From Paraburkholderia sp. ZP32-5 (GTDB lineage Bacteria > Pseudomonadota > Gammaproteobacteria > Burkholderiales > Burkholderiaceae), in NCBI RefSeq assembly GCF_021390495.1, contig NZ_JAJEJP010000002.1:434001-498000 (forward strand): a stretch of DNA of 64,000 nucleotides, read 5' to 3'. A program made the position numbers and the translations under genes. Position 1 is the stretch's first letter. Each line of letters begins with the position of its first letter. A model generated the notes under the pieces. It was given only the letters and a program-made list of their open reading frames with translations, had not been told where the DNA came from and did no database searches. Positions 27,901-36,527 of the stretch are shown here, piece by piece.

Positions 27901-30900
27901 CACCGGTCAGAGCAATGGCAGCGGAGACGTCGTGCCGTTGTCTGGCGCGACAGGCCTGACTACCGCGGACCTCGAGGCGGCACTGCCAACCGGCTTTTCC
28001 TCATCGATATGGGGCAACGCAAACAACCAGACGACACCGTACCTGCTCGGCCTCGCGGGCAACCAGGTGTTCACCGTCAACGATACGACCGCTACGCTCT
28101 ACACGGTTATCCAGAACGCCGCGCAACTGCAGGGCATACAGGGCAATCTTGCCGGGTATTACGTGCTCGGCAATGCAATCGACGCAGGCGCAACGAGCGG
28201 CTGGAACGGTGGCGCCGGATTTGCACCGCTGGGCAATGGCACCACCTCTTTCACGGGCGTATTTGACGGACTCGGCTTCACGATTGGCAATCTCACGATT
28301 AACGACAGCAGTGATCAGTTCGTCGGCCTGTTCGGTGAGATCGGCAGCGGCGGCATCGTACGCAATGTCGGGCTGGCAGGCGGCAGTGTGGCTGGCAGCG
28401 CTGCGAACGCAGACATCGGCGGCCTCGCGGGCGAGAACAATGGCTCGATCAGCAACGCCTACATGACGGGGGCGGTCTCGGGGGCTTCGTTTACGGAGGT
28501 CGGTGGCCTGGTGGGGGTGAACGGCGGCAGCGGCACGATCAGCAACGCCTACACGGCAGGGGCGGTCTCGGGTGGGATCTCGTCAGATGTCGGCGGCGTG
28601 GTGGGCATGAACAACGGCGGCGGCACGATCAGCAACGCCTACGCGACAGGGGCGGTCTCGGGTGGTATCTCGTCAGGGGCCGGCGGTCTGGTGGGCGAGA
28701 ACAATGGCTCGATCAGCAATGCCTACGCGACGGGGTTGGTCTCGGGCCGGCAGGCTTCATCCGTCGGTGGCCTGGTGGGCTGGAACAACGGCACGATCAG
28801 CAACGCCTATGCAACGGGGGCGGCCTCGGGTGTCTCGTCAGATGTCGGCGGCCTGGTGGGCGTGAACAACGGCGCGATTAGCAGCAGCTACTGGGACATC
28901 ACGAGCACTGGTCAAAACGTCGGAGTTGGCGGCGGAACGTCAGGCGGCACGGGCCTTACCACCACGCAATGGATGACAGACGGCCCGATCGCTACGGGTG
29001 CGAGCGGTTGGGACGCGGCCACCTGGGTGCCCGGTTATCCGTATCCGGTGCTGGCATCGCTGCCCTACATCGTGATCACGGCCTCGGGTACGCAAATCTA
29101 CGGTGCGGCGAGCGCAACAGCCGCCATTTCCAGCATCGCCGACCAGAACGGCAACGACGCGAGCAGCGTTGTCGGCACCGGCAGTCTGATGTGGCTCGGC
29201 TTGTCCAGTAATGTCGGCACCGGCAATCTGGGCGGTGCCGGTGCGACAGCGAGTGGGTATCAGATAGCCTATGAAGGGGCGGACGCGATCACGCCGGCAC
29301 CGCTGACGATCACGGCCAGTAGCGACACCATGACGTATGGCGGTGCCGTGCCGACTGTCACGGCAAGCTACAGCGGGTTCGTGAATGGCGATACGTCAGC
29401 GAGCCTGACGACTGCGCCAGGCGTATCGACAACAGCCACTGCATCAAGTTCGGTTGGCAGCTACGCCACGACGGCCAGCGGCGCCATCGACCCGAACTAC
29501 ACGATTACCTATCAGTCCGGCACGGTGGCGATCACCTCGGCGCCGCTGACGATCACGGCCAGTAGCGGCACCATGACGTATGGCAGTGCCGTGCCGACCT
29601 TCACGGCGAGCTACAGCGGGTTCGTCAATGGCGATTCGGCAGCGAGTCTGACGACGGCGCCGGGCGTATCGACGGCCGCCACTTCGGCGAGTTCGGTGGG
29701 GGCCTACGCCACGACGGCCAGCGGCGCCATCGATCCGAACTACACGATCACCTATCAGTCCGGCTCGCTGACGATCAACCCAGCACCGCTGACGATCACG
29801 GCCAGCAGCGGCACCATGACGTACGGCAGCGCTGTGCCAACCATCACCGCGAGCTACAGCGGGTTCGTGAATGGCGATTCGGCAGCGAGCCTGACGACGG
29901 CGCCGGGTCTGTCGACAACCGCCACGTCGGCGAGTCCGGTGGGGACCTACGCCACGACGGCCAGCGGCGCTGTCGATCCGAACTACACGATCACCTACCA
30001 GTCCGGCTCGCTGACGGTCAATCCGGCGCCGCTGACGATCACGGCCAGTAGCGGCACCATGACGTACGGCAGCGCTGTGCCGACCGTCACGGCGAGCTAC
30101 AGCGGGTTCGTGAATGGCGATACGGCGGCGAGCCTGACGACGGCGCCGGGCCTATCGACAACAGCCACCTCGGCGAGTTCGGTGGGTAGCTACGCGACGA
30201 CGGCCAGCGGCGCCATCGATCCGAACTACACGATCACCTACCAGTCGGGCGCGGTGACGGTCACGCCAGCACCGCTGACGATCACGGCCAGCAGCGGCAC
30301 CTCGACGTATGGCAGTGCCGTGCCGACCTTCACCGCGAGCTACAGCGGCTTCGTCAATGGCGATTCGGCAGCGAGCCTGACGACAGCGCCGGGCGTATCG
30401 ACAACAGCCACCGCATCAAGCTCGGTGGGCACCTACGCTACGACGGCAAGCGGCGCCCTCGACCCGAACTACACGATCACCTATCAATCCGGCACGCTGA
30501 CGGTCAACCCGGCACCGCTGACGATCACGGCCGGTAGCGGCACCATGACGTACGGCAGCGCCGTACCGACCTTCACGGCGAGCTACAGCGGCTTCGTCAA
30601 TGGCGATACCGCAGCGAGCCTGACGACGGCACCGGGCGTATCGACGACAGCCAGCGCATCAAGCTCGGTGGGTAGCTACGCCACCACCGTCAGCGGCGCC
30701 ATCGATCCGAACTACACGATCACCTATCAGCCCGGCGCGCTGACGGTCACCCCCGCACCGCTGACGATCACCGCCAGCAACGCGAGCACAACCTATAACG
30801 GTACCGCCTACAGCGGCGGCAACGGTGTCACGTACAGCGGCTTCGTCAATGGCGACACCGCGTCGAGCCTGAGCGGCTCGCTGGTCTACGGCGGCACGGC

Positions 30901-32014
30901 GCAGGGCGCGGCGAACGCACGCAGCTACACGCTCACGGCGTCCGGCCTGTCGGACGGCAATTACAGCATCACGTATGTGGGCGGCACGCTGACGATTGCC
31001 CCGGCCGTGCTGACCGCGACGCTGACCGGCACGATCAGCAAGACCTACGACGGCACGACGACGGCGGCACTCGGCTCGGGCAACTACGTGCTCAGCGGAT
31101 TCGTCGGCGGACAGGGCGCAACGGTGACGCAGACCTCGGGGGCGTACAACAGCGCCGACGTGGCAACCGCCGGCACCGTCACGGCAACGCTGGCCGGTGG
31201 CGACTTCATGGCCAGCGGCGGCACGAACCTCGCGAACTACGTGCTGCCGACCTCGGCCAGCGGCACGGCGAGCATCACGCCGGCCACGCTGACGGTGACG
31301 GGCACGAGCGTGAGCAGCAAGACCTACGACGGCACGACAGCGGCAGCGCTGACCGGCGGCACGCTGTCAGGCGTCATCGGAGCGGATAACGTCACGCTCG
31401 CCCAGTCGGGTGCCTTCGCATCGCGTGATGCAGGCACCGGCATCGCGGTCACTGCGTCGGATACGTTAGGCGGAGCTGCCGCGGGCAACTACACGCTGCT
31501 GGAACCCACCGCCCTGACCGGCACGATCACCCCCGCCACACTGACCTACACAGCGAACCCGGCGAGCACCCACACCGGCCAGCTTCCCGCGGACCTGGGC
31601 GGCACGGTCACCGGCTTCGTCAATGGCGACACACTCGCGAGCGCCACCACCGGGACGCTGGAGTGGACGACCCAGGCCACCGGCAGCAGTCAGCCGGGCC
31701 ACTACGCGATCGACGGCGCGGGCCTCGTGGCCAACGACGGCAACTACGTCTTCACCGAGGCCGCCGGCAATACCGATGCACTGACGGTCAAGCCGGCCGG
31801 TCTGCCCATCGGCGCCGCCAACGCCGTCGCCACGCTCCAGCAGTTCGCCTTGAAGGGCAACGCTGGCGAGGCAGCGGAACAGACGGTGGAGCAGGCGTCC
31901 GCGGCGACTGCCACGCCGGACGACAGCCACGCCTTCAGATCGCTGCCCGGCATGCCGGCGGACCTGTTCTCGCCGGCGCTGCAGGTCGTCAGCGGCGGTG
32001 TGCGCATGCCGTGA
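24983..32014 (+). CDS. TpsA: large exported adhesin with GLUG, MBG and YDG repeats
   Basis: 2343 aa. The N-terminus is an extended signal peptide region (MNHAYRVVWNASQGIWQAVSE) followed by a basic stretch and a hydrophobic core cleaved after PAWA. Residues about 60-330 are the TPS domain of filamentous-haemagglutinin type (VNQTSQNASLGWQSFNIG, then INPNGVLFGKGAQVNVGGL). Then come two GLUG repeat blocks (about 596-967 and 1151-1302, 13 and 5 units), each closed by a SYWDIT-TGQ segment, six near-identical 81-residue MBG units (about 1440-1925), a diverged seventh, two YDG-type units (KTYDGTT, about 2012 and 2110) and a C-terminal tail. It would be exported by Sec and passed through the TpsB pore whose gene follows. 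No contact-inhibition toxin domain is visible at the C-terminus, so an adhesin or biofilm matrix protein is the best guess. Confidence 0.92.
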   Translation: MNHAYRVVWNASQGIWQAVSELARASGGKSGRSKAARRTRAMVVALFPLGVALPAWAAGIGATALPTGGTVTSGAAGISRSGSSLTVNQTSQNASLGWQSFNIGSQATVNFVQPNAQAVAVNRIGGSNGSVILGHLNANGQVFLINPNGVLFGKGAQVNVGGLVASTLDVSDDSIGSGSLTFSGSGTGSVINRGTITAAPGGYVALVGNRVMNVGTIGAQLGSVALAGGSAVTLSFDSNRLVNVLVDQSTLNNLVKNGELIEADGGHVWMTAGAKDSLLASVVNNTGKISAQTVQNRSGTITLLAGMEAGTTSVGGTLDASAPHGGNGGAIETSGGTVHVADGTKGTTLASLGLAGTWLIDPNDFTVAANGGDMSGAELSSLIATNGGFTIESSTGRTAGSGNINVDDNVSWSANTLTLTAANNVNVNATMTASGSGGLVINTATANGSDAAVAGGTLNVGMDGNGFTGRVQFTGTDQTLMINGNTYTLIGGNYLNGQSSAAAALQAVGSTGYYALASNVDLSSIANFTPIGTFMGVFDGLGNTISNLTINSGDPYVGLFGQIGQNGEIGGVVRNVGLVGGRVAGSAGNSFVGALAGWNYGTISNAYATEAVSDGAYIGGLAGVNFGTISNAYATGVVSGGSIDGGLVGWSIGTISNAHASGAVSDGSDTGGLVGANDGTISNAYATGVVSGGGGDTGGLVGENGGTISNVYATGAVSGGMNVGGLAGENGGTISNAYATGAVSAGTYSAGGLVGRNDSTISDVYATGAVSESGGLWGVGGLVGVNFGTISNAYATGAVSESGQSSGVGGLVGQNYSGGTISNAYATGAVSAGANFAGGLVGNNDSTISNAYATGAVSVASYALGGGLVGANYGDGTISNAYATGAVSGPSSVYVGGLVGVNNGTINNAYATGAVSGDFFSTLGGLVGMNNGGGTISNAYATGAVSGGFGSLVGGLVGSNGGPVSNSYWDITTTGQSNGSGDVVPLSGATGLTTADLEAALPTGFSSSIWGNANNQTTPYLLGLAGNQVFTVNDTTATLYTVIQNAAQLQGIQGNLAGYYVLGNAIDAGATSGWNGGAGFAPLGNGTTSFTGVFDGLGFTIGNLTINDSSDQFVGLFGEIGSGGIVRNVGLAGGSVAGSAANADIGGLAGENNGSISNAYMTGAVSGASFTEVGGLVGVNGGSGTISNAYTAGAVSGGISSDVGGVVGMNNGGGTISNAYATGAVSGGISSGAGGLVGENNGSISNAYATGLVSGRQASSVGGLVGWNNGTISNAYATGAASGVSSDVGGLVGVNNGAISSSYWDITSTGQNVGVGGGTSGGTGLTTTQWMTDGPIATGASGWDAATWVPGYPYPVLASLPYIVITASGTQIYGAASATAAISSIADQNGNDASSVVGTGSLMWLGLSSNVGTGNLGGAGATASGYQIAYEGADAITPAPLTITASSDTMTYGGAVPTVTASYSGFVNGDTSASLTTAPGVSTTATASSSVGSYATTASGAIDPNYTITYQSGTVAITSAPLTITASSGTMTYGSAVPTFTASYSGFVNGDSAASLTTAPGVSTAATSASSVGAYATTASGAIDPNYTITYQSGSLTINPAPLTITASSGTMTYGSAVPTITASYSGFVNGDSAASLTTAPGLSTTATSASPVGTYATTASGAVDPNYTITYQSGSLTVNPAPLTITASSGTMTYGSAVPTVTASYSGFVNGDTAASLTTAPGLSTTATSASSVGSYATTASGAIDPNYTITYQSGAVTVTPAPLTITASSGTSTYGSAVPTFTASYSGFVNGDSAASLTTAPGVSTTATASSSVGTYATTASGALDPNYTITYQSGTLTVNPAPLTITAGSGTMTYGSAVPTFTASYSGFVNGDTAASLTTAPGVSTTASASSSVGSYATTVSGAIDPNYTITYQPGALTVTPAPLTITASNASTTYNGTAYSGGNGVTYSGFVNGDTASSLSGSLVYGGTAQGAANARSYTLTASGLSDGNYSITYVGGTLTIAPAVLTATLTGTISKTYDGTTTAALGSGNYVLSGFVGGQGATVTQTSGAYNSADVATAGTVTATLAGGDFMASGGTNLANYVLPTSASGTASITPATLTVTGTSVSSKTYDGTTAAALTGGTLSGVIGADNVTLAQSGAFASRDAGTGIAVTASDTLGGAAAGNYTLLEPTALTGTITPATLTYTANPASTHTGQLPADLGGTVTGFVNGDTLASATTGTLEWTTQATGSSQPGHYAIDGAGLVANDGNYVFTEAAGNTDALTVKPAGLPIGAANAVATLQQFALKGNAGEAAEQTVEQASAATATPDDSHAFRSLPGMPADLFSPALQVVSGGVRMP
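26770..27885 (+). repeat. GLUG repeat array 1 (13 units)
   Basis: Units of roughly 75-100 bases encoding GGLVG-x(3-7)-GTISNAYATGAVS. The DNA is as repetitive as the protein, with the block coding ISNAYATG and GCGGTCTCGG almost unchanged between units, pointing to recent unit duplication. Confidence 0.9.
28435..28890 (+). repeat. GLUG repeat array 2 (5 units)
   Basis: Same unit as array 1 (GGLVG, then ISNAYATG), ending in a SSYWDITSTGQ closing segment like that after array 1. The two arrays are separated by a shared non-repetitive module of the form NVGLAGGSVAGS. Confidence 0.88.
29300..30757 (+). repeat. Six tandem 243-bp MBG repeats
   Basis: The phrase CCGCTGACGATCACGGCC recurs at 29300, 29543, 29786, 30029, 30272 and 30515, and its start again at 30758: six spacings of exactly 243 bp (81 codons). 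Each unit reads PLTITASSGTMTYGSAVPT, then SYSGFVNGD, SLTTAPG and DPNYTITYQ. After 30758 the unit diverges. Confidence 0.95.
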
Positions 32015-32078
32015 CGCCACGGCGCATGGACAGCGACGGCAGCGACTCAAACGACTACAACAACTTCGGCCTTTTAAC

Positions 32079-33764
32079 GTGACCTCATCCGCTTTGCGTT
32101 TCCGTCCGCTCGCGCGGGCGTGTCTCGTCATGACTTGCGCACCGCTGTCCGTGCTCGCAGCGCCCGGCGTCCCCAACGCCGGCCAGCTTCTGCAACAGGT
32201 CCAGCCTGCCGCCCCCGCTGCGCCGAACACGAACCCGGACCTGACGATCACCGCGCCCGCCGCGACGAGTTCCACCGACACGACCCCGATCCCGGTCAAA
32301 CGCATCGATCTGACCGGCAACACGGCGTTCGACACCGCGACGCTGCACGGCCTCATCGCCGACGGCGAGGGCAAGACGCTGACGCTCGCCGAACTCGACG
32401 CGCTCGCCCACCGCATCGCCGACTACTACCACGCGCACGGCTATCCGCTGGTACGCGCCTACCTGCCACCGCAGCAGATCGACGACGGTACGGTGCGCAT
32501 CGCGATCCTCGAGGCGCGTTATGGCCAGGTCCGCGTCGAGAACCGCGGCCGCGTGAGTTCGCGGCTGGTCGACGCGACCCTCGCGCCGCTCGCCGCGGGC
32601 GCGCCGGTCGCCCAGGCGCCGCTCGACCGCAGTCTGCTGCTGCTCGGCGATATCCCGGGCGCGAACGCGCACGCGACACTTGGACCGGGCGCGGCACCCG
32701 GCACCTCGGACCTGAGCGTCGCGCTCGAACCCACGCCGCCGTTCGCGGGCCAGGTGCAGGTGGACAACGAGGGCGACCGCTACACGGGCCGCGTGCGCGG
32801 CAGCGCGGACCTCGCGCTCACGAACCTGCTGCACCAGGGCGACGTGCTTTCGCTCGACGCGCTGACAACCGGCCCCGGCATGACTTGGGGCCAGCTGGGC
32901 TGGAGCATGGTGCTCAATGGTCTCGGCACCCAGGCGGGCGCGTCGTGGTCGGCGCTGCGCTACCGTCTCGGCGATACGTTCGAGGCGCTCGACGCCCACG
33001 GCACGGCGCACGTGGCGAGCGCGTGGCTCACCCAGCCGTTGATCCGCGGCCAGACGCTGAACCTGAGCGGGCGGCTCGAGTTCGACCATCGCCAGCTCGA
33101 CGACGACATCGAGGCGTCGTCGCTGCACGACGATCGCCATCTGAACAGCGTCACGGCGAGCCTGAGCGCCGACCGCAACGACACGTGGCTGGGCGGCGGC
33201 GTGACGCGCGCGACGCTCGGTGTAACCCAGGGCACGCTGGCCTTCGACAATGCGCCGGCACAGTCCGCCGATGCAGCGACGGCCGGCACACAGGGCAGCT
33301 ATACGCTGTTCAATGCGGGCATCAACCGCCTGCAGCGGCTGACCGATGCGACGCGTCTGTATGTCGCGTTCAGCTACCAGCACGCGAACCGCAACGTGGA
33401 CACGTCCGAGCAGTGGCTACTCGGTGGACCGGGCACGGTGCGCGGCTATCCGGTGAGCACGCTGGGTGGCGCGTCGGGGTTCCTCGCGACGGCGGAGCTG
33501 CGTCACGATTTCGTGTTGCCGGTGGTGGGCAAGGTGCAGGGCGAGGCGTTCGTCGACAGCGGTGAAGTCACGATCAATCAGGACCCGTGGCAGCCCGGCG
33601 TGAACCACGCGCATCTGACGGGCGCGGGCGTGGGGCTCGACTGGAGCGGCCCGCGCGGGATCGTGGCGAAGCTGCAGGTGGCGGTGCCGGTGGGCGCAAC
33701 ACCCGAACTGGCCGGACCGCGCCCGTCGATACAGGTGTGGGCGCAGATCGCGATGGGGTTCTGA
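32079..33764 (+). CDS. TpsB: outer-membrane two-partner secretion transporter (FhaC/ShlB type)
   Basis: 561 aa. A signal peptide (core ACLVMTCAPLSVLAA) is followed by a short linker, two POTRA domains (about residues 60-210: IPVKRIDLTGNTAFD, VRIAILEARYGQVRVEN) and a 16-stranded barrel. The barrel contains the conserved LGGPGTVRGYP loop (VRGYP motif) that fills the pore, and ends QIAMGF with terminal phenylalanine. It recognises the TPS domain of the upstream adhesin. The start is the GTG at 32079, 64 bases after the tpsA stop; the open frame extends back into tpsA but without similarity, and no strong ribosome binding site is visible for either choice. Confidence 0.9.
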   Translation: MTSSALRFRPLARACLVMTCAPLSVLAAPGVPNAGQLLQQVQPAAPAAPNTNPDLTITAPAATSSTDTTPIPVKRIDLTGNTAFDTATLHGLIADGEGKTLTLAELDALAHRIADYYHAHGYPLVRAYLPPQQIDDGTVRIAILEARYGQVRVENRGRVSSRLVDATLAPLAAGAPVAQAPLDRSLLLLGDIPGANAHATLGPGAAPGTSDLSVALEPTPPFAGQVQVDNEGDRYTGRVRGSADLALTNLLHQGDVLSLDALTTGPGMTWGQLGWSMVLNGLGTQAGASWSALRYRLGDTFEALDAHGTAHVASAWLTQPLIRGQTLNLSGRLEFDHRQLDDDIEASSLHDDRHLNSVTASLSADRNDTWLGGGVTRATLGVTQGTLAFDNAPAQSADAATAGTQGSYTLFNAGINRLQRLTDATRLYVAFSYQHANRNVDTSEQWLLGGPGTVRGYPVSTLGGASGFLATAELRHDFVLPVVGKVQGEAFVDSGEVTINQDPWQPGVNHAHLTGAGVGLDWSGPRGIVAKLQVAVPVGATPELAGPRPSIQVWAQIAMGF

Positions 33765-33787
33765 GCGAAGAGATGGTGAAGCGGATC

Positions 33788-33808
33788 GGAGCGCCAACGC
33801 CGCGCTCC
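33788..33808 (+). terminator. Weak hairpin after tpsB
   Basis: Perfect 7-bp stem GGAGCGC / GCGCTCC with a 7-base loop; a T5 run follows only 16 bases later. Possible end of the tpsA-tpsB operon. Confidence 0.35.
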
Positions 33809-34032
33809 ATCGTCAATTAATACCTTTTTCGACCTAATCGAGCCGAAAAAATATATTGGACGTCTTACTGGCGTTCTTGCACTATTCGATCCCAGCGCAG
33901 ACCCTGCGCCCCTTTGCGATCCCCACCGCCCGCAAGCCAAACGCCACGGCGTCGCCGAGACCGGCATCCAGCGTTCAACCAAGGCCATTGCGGGCGCAAA
34001 TCGAACCTAAAACAGCCATCCCTGAGGTACAG

Positions 34033-35895
34033 ATGCCCCACTATCGCTCACGCACTTCGACCCACGGCCGCAACATGGCCGGCGCCCGCGCACTGTGGCG
34101 CGCGACCGGCATGAAGGACGACGATTTCGGCAAGCCGATCATCGCGGTCGTGAACTCGTTCACGCAGTTCGTGCCGGGCCACGTGCATCTGCGCGATCTC
34201 GGCGCGCTGGTCGCGAAGCAGATCGAAGCGGCCGGCGGCGTGGCGAAGGAATTCAACACGATCGCCGTCGATGACGGTATCGCGATGGGCCACGGCGGCA
34301 TGCTGTATTCGCTGCCGTCGCGCGAACTGATCGCGGACTCGGTCGAGTACATGGTCAACGCGCATTGCGCGGACGCGATGGTCTGCATCTCCAACTGCGA
34401 CAAGATCACCCCGGGCATGCTGATGGCCGCGATGCGTCTGAACATTCCGGTCGTGTTCGTCTCCGGCGGTCCGATGGAAGCGGGCAAGGTCAAGTCGCCG
34501 ACCGACGGCCAGGTGATCGCGAAGATCGACCTGATCGACGCGATGATCAAGGCCGCCGATCCGAAGATCAGCGACGCGGAAGTCGCCGAAGTCGAGCGCA
34601 ACGCGTGCCCGACCTGCGGTTCGTGCTCGGGCATGTTCACCGCGAATTCGATGAACTGCCTGACCGAGGCGATCGGCCTCGCGCTGCCGGGCAACGGCAC
34701 GATCGTCGCGACGCACGCATGGCGCAAGGGCCTGTTCGAGCAGGCCGGCAGCCTCGTCGTCGATCTGTGCCGCCGCTACTATCAGGAAGAAGACGTATCG
34801 GTCCTGCCGCGCAGCATCGCGACCAAGCAGGCATTCGAGAACGCTATGACGCTCGACGTCGCGATGGGCGGCTCGACCAATACCGTGCTGCATTTGCTGG
34901 CCGCCGCGCAGGAAGCGGGCGTCGACTTCACGATGTCCGATATCGATCGCATCTCGCGCAAGGTGCCGTGCCTGTGCAAGGCCGCGCCGATGACCGACAA
35001 GTACCACATCGAAGACGTGCATCGCGCGGGCGGCATCATCGGTATTCTCGGCGAACTCGCTCGTGCGGAACTGCTCGATCTGTCGTGCGGTAACGTGCAT
35101 AGCGGCACGCTCGGCAACGCGATCGCGAAGTGGGACGTGGCCGGTGACGCGGACGAGGAAGCGCGGAAGTTTTTCCGCGCGGCGCCGGGCGGCATTCCGA
35201 CTACCGTCGCGTTCAGCCAGGAAGCAACCTTCACGACGCTCGATACGGATCGCAAGAGCGGCTGCATTCGCAGCAAGGAAAACGCGTATTCGAAGGACGG
35301 CGGTCTCGCGGTGCTGTACGGCAATCTCGCGGACAAGGGCTGTATCGTCAAGACCGCTGGCGTCGATGAATCGCAGTGGTTGTTCTCGGGCCGCGCGCGC
35401 GTGTTCGAAAGCCAGGACGATGCGGTCGATGCGATTCTCGGCGACAAGATCGTGCCGGGCGATGTCGTGGTGATCCGCTATGAAGGTCCGAAGGGCGGCC
35501 CCGGTATGCAGGAAATGCTGTACCCGACGTCGTATCTGAAGTCGAAGGGTCTCGGCAAGAGCTGCGCGCTGTTTACCGATGGCCGTTTCTCGGGCGGCTC
35601 GTCGGGCCTCGTGATCGGCCATGCGTCGCCGGAAGCGGCTGAGGGCGGCACGATCGGTCTGGTCGAAGACGGCGACGTGATCGAGATCGACATCCCGCAG
35701 CGCAAGATGCATCTCGTCGTATCGGACGAAGAACTCGCGCGCCGTCGCGCGGCGATGGAAGCACGCGGCGACAACGCATGGCAGCCGGTGAATCGCGAGC
35801 GTGTGGTGTCGCAAGCGTTGCAGGCGTATGCGGCGTTGGCAACATCGGCTGATCGCGGCGCGGTGCGTGATATCTCGCAGTTGAAGCGCAAGTAA
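34033..35895 (+). CDS. ilvD: Dihydroxy-acid dehydratase
   Basis: 620 aa, the long E. coli-like form. Iron-sulfur enzyme of valine, leucine and isoleucine biosynthesis that dehydrates 2,3-dihydroxy-isovalerate and -methylvalerate. Cluster cysteines are visible in [12 protein letters not shown] and [11 protein letters not shown]; the C-terminal signature [16 protein letters not shown] is intact. The start at 34033 has GAGG 6 bases upstream and removes a 59-residue unrelated extension. It stands alone, followed by a strong terminator. Confidence 0.97.
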   Translation: MPHYRSRTSTHGRNMAGARALWRATGMKDDDFGKPIIAVVNSFTQFVPGHVHLRDLGALVAKQIEAAGGVAKEFNTIAVDDGIAMGHGGMLYSLPSRELIADSVEYMVNAHCADAMVCISNCDKITPGMLMAAMRLNIPVVFVSGGPMEAGKVKSPTDGQVIAKIDLIDAMIKAADPKISDAEVAEVERNACPTCGSCSGMFTANSMNCLTEAIGLALPGNGTIVATHAWRKGLFEQAGSLVVDLCRRYYQEEDVSVLPRSIATKQAFENAMTLDVAMGGSTNTVLHLLAAAQEAGVDFTMSDIDRISRKVPCLCKAAPMTDKYHIEDVHRAGGIIGILGELARAELLDLSCGNVHSGTLGNAIAKWDVAGDADEEARKFFRAAPGGIPTTVAFSQEATFTTLDTDRKSGCIRSKENAYSKDGGLAVLYGNLADKGCIVKTAGVDESQWLFSGRARVFESQDDAVDAILGDKIVPGDVVVIRYEGPKGGPGMQEMLYPTSYLKSKGLGKSCALFTDGRFSGGSSGLVIGHASPEAAEGGTIGLVEDGDVIEIDIPQRKMHLVVSDEELARRRAAMEARGDNAWQPVNRERVVSQALQAYAALATSADRGAVRDISQLKRK

Positions 35896-35953
35896 GGCGC
35901 GAAGTGAAGTAAAAGGGCTTCGACGTGGCGACACGAGCGGAGCCGTAAAGAAG

Positions 35954-35985
35954 AGGCCGGTATGCGGGGGACTGCATACCGGCCT
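35954..35985 (+). terminator. Intrinsic terminator after ilvD
   Basis: 12-bp perfect stem AGGCCGGTATGC / GCATACCGGCCT with an 8-base loop, followed by TTGTGTTTGT. Confidence 0.85.
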
Positions 35986-36335
35986 TTGTGTTTGTGCGGG
36001 CGAGCAAACGCCTGACGAATGAATGGCGTTGCGAAAAAAGACCAACAGCTCAACCCGCGTTTCACGATCACTTGCTCCGTGATCAGGAACGCTAAGGATC
36101 AGCTCGGCAATCGTATTGCAAATCGGCTGCTAAATCCGGGCATCGTTTGATACACGCGGCACACAGCCGCATTGATGCCGCGCTGATGCCGCGATACGCG
36201 GATTATTCACAATCCATCTGCGAATAATTCAAGTCGCCAGTCGGCCTGCGCGAGTAGACGCAAGACACATGAAATTGCCGCGAACGTGGGGGCTTCGTCA
36301 GCGAATCGGGGTGAAACGTAACGGATGGCTAAGCA

Positions 36336-36353
36336 ATGTCGACAACTCGACAT
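36336..36353. promoter_or_regulatory. Palindrome ATGTCGA-caac-TCGACAT
   Basis: Perfect 7-bp arms, 4-base spacer, about 180 bases before the MFS start. Probable operator for the transporter-porin pair; no regulator gene is adjacent. Confidence 0.45.
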
Positions 36354-36478
36354 CGCCATCGTGGTGCTTCGCCGGGTTGTCGTCAAAAAATCGGAAACCT
36401 AATCTCGGCTGCAACTGAAAGGGCATGTGAATACACAGCCTCCGACTGCGCCATCGCGCACCGACTCAGTGCCTCTAT

Positions 36479-36501
36479 ATGTCGGCGCAATGCGCCGGCA
36501 T
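36479..36501. promoter_or_regulatory. Imperfect palindrome near the MFS start
   Basis: Arms ATGTCGGCGCA and TGCGCCGGCAT around a central A, one mismatch. It lies 26 bases before the start codon, so it may be an operator or an mRNA hairpin. Confidence 0.4.
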
Positions 36502-36527
36502 AAGTTCATTCGCACCGTGAGGATCCA

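Larger units (their letters stand above)
35986..36527. other. Intergenic region with two palindromes
   Basis: About 540 bases, no convincing gene. Contains ATGTCGA-caac-TCGACAT at 36336-36353 and a GC-rich imperfect palindrome at 36479-36501, both listed. A direct repeat TGATGCCGCG is present near 36173-36195. Confidence 0.5.

Noticed and set aside
29300..30757. CRISPR-like regular repeats
   Set aside because: Repeat units are 243 bp, in frame with a long gene and code for protein domains; no spacers and no cas genes.
24983..32014. CdiA-type contact-dependent inhibition toxin
   Set aside because: No VENN-like motif or C-terminal toxin domain is seen, and no small immunity gene lies between tpsA and tpsB; repeats are GLUG/MBG, not CdiA type.
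31466..32416. 316-aa minus-strand open frame across the tpsA-tpsB junction
   Set aside because: Opposite two supported genes, low complexity, no homologous features.
32085..33383. 432-aa open frame opposite tpsB
   Set aside because: Antisense shadow of a well-supported outer-membrane protein gene; composition dominated by Arg, Ala and Gln.
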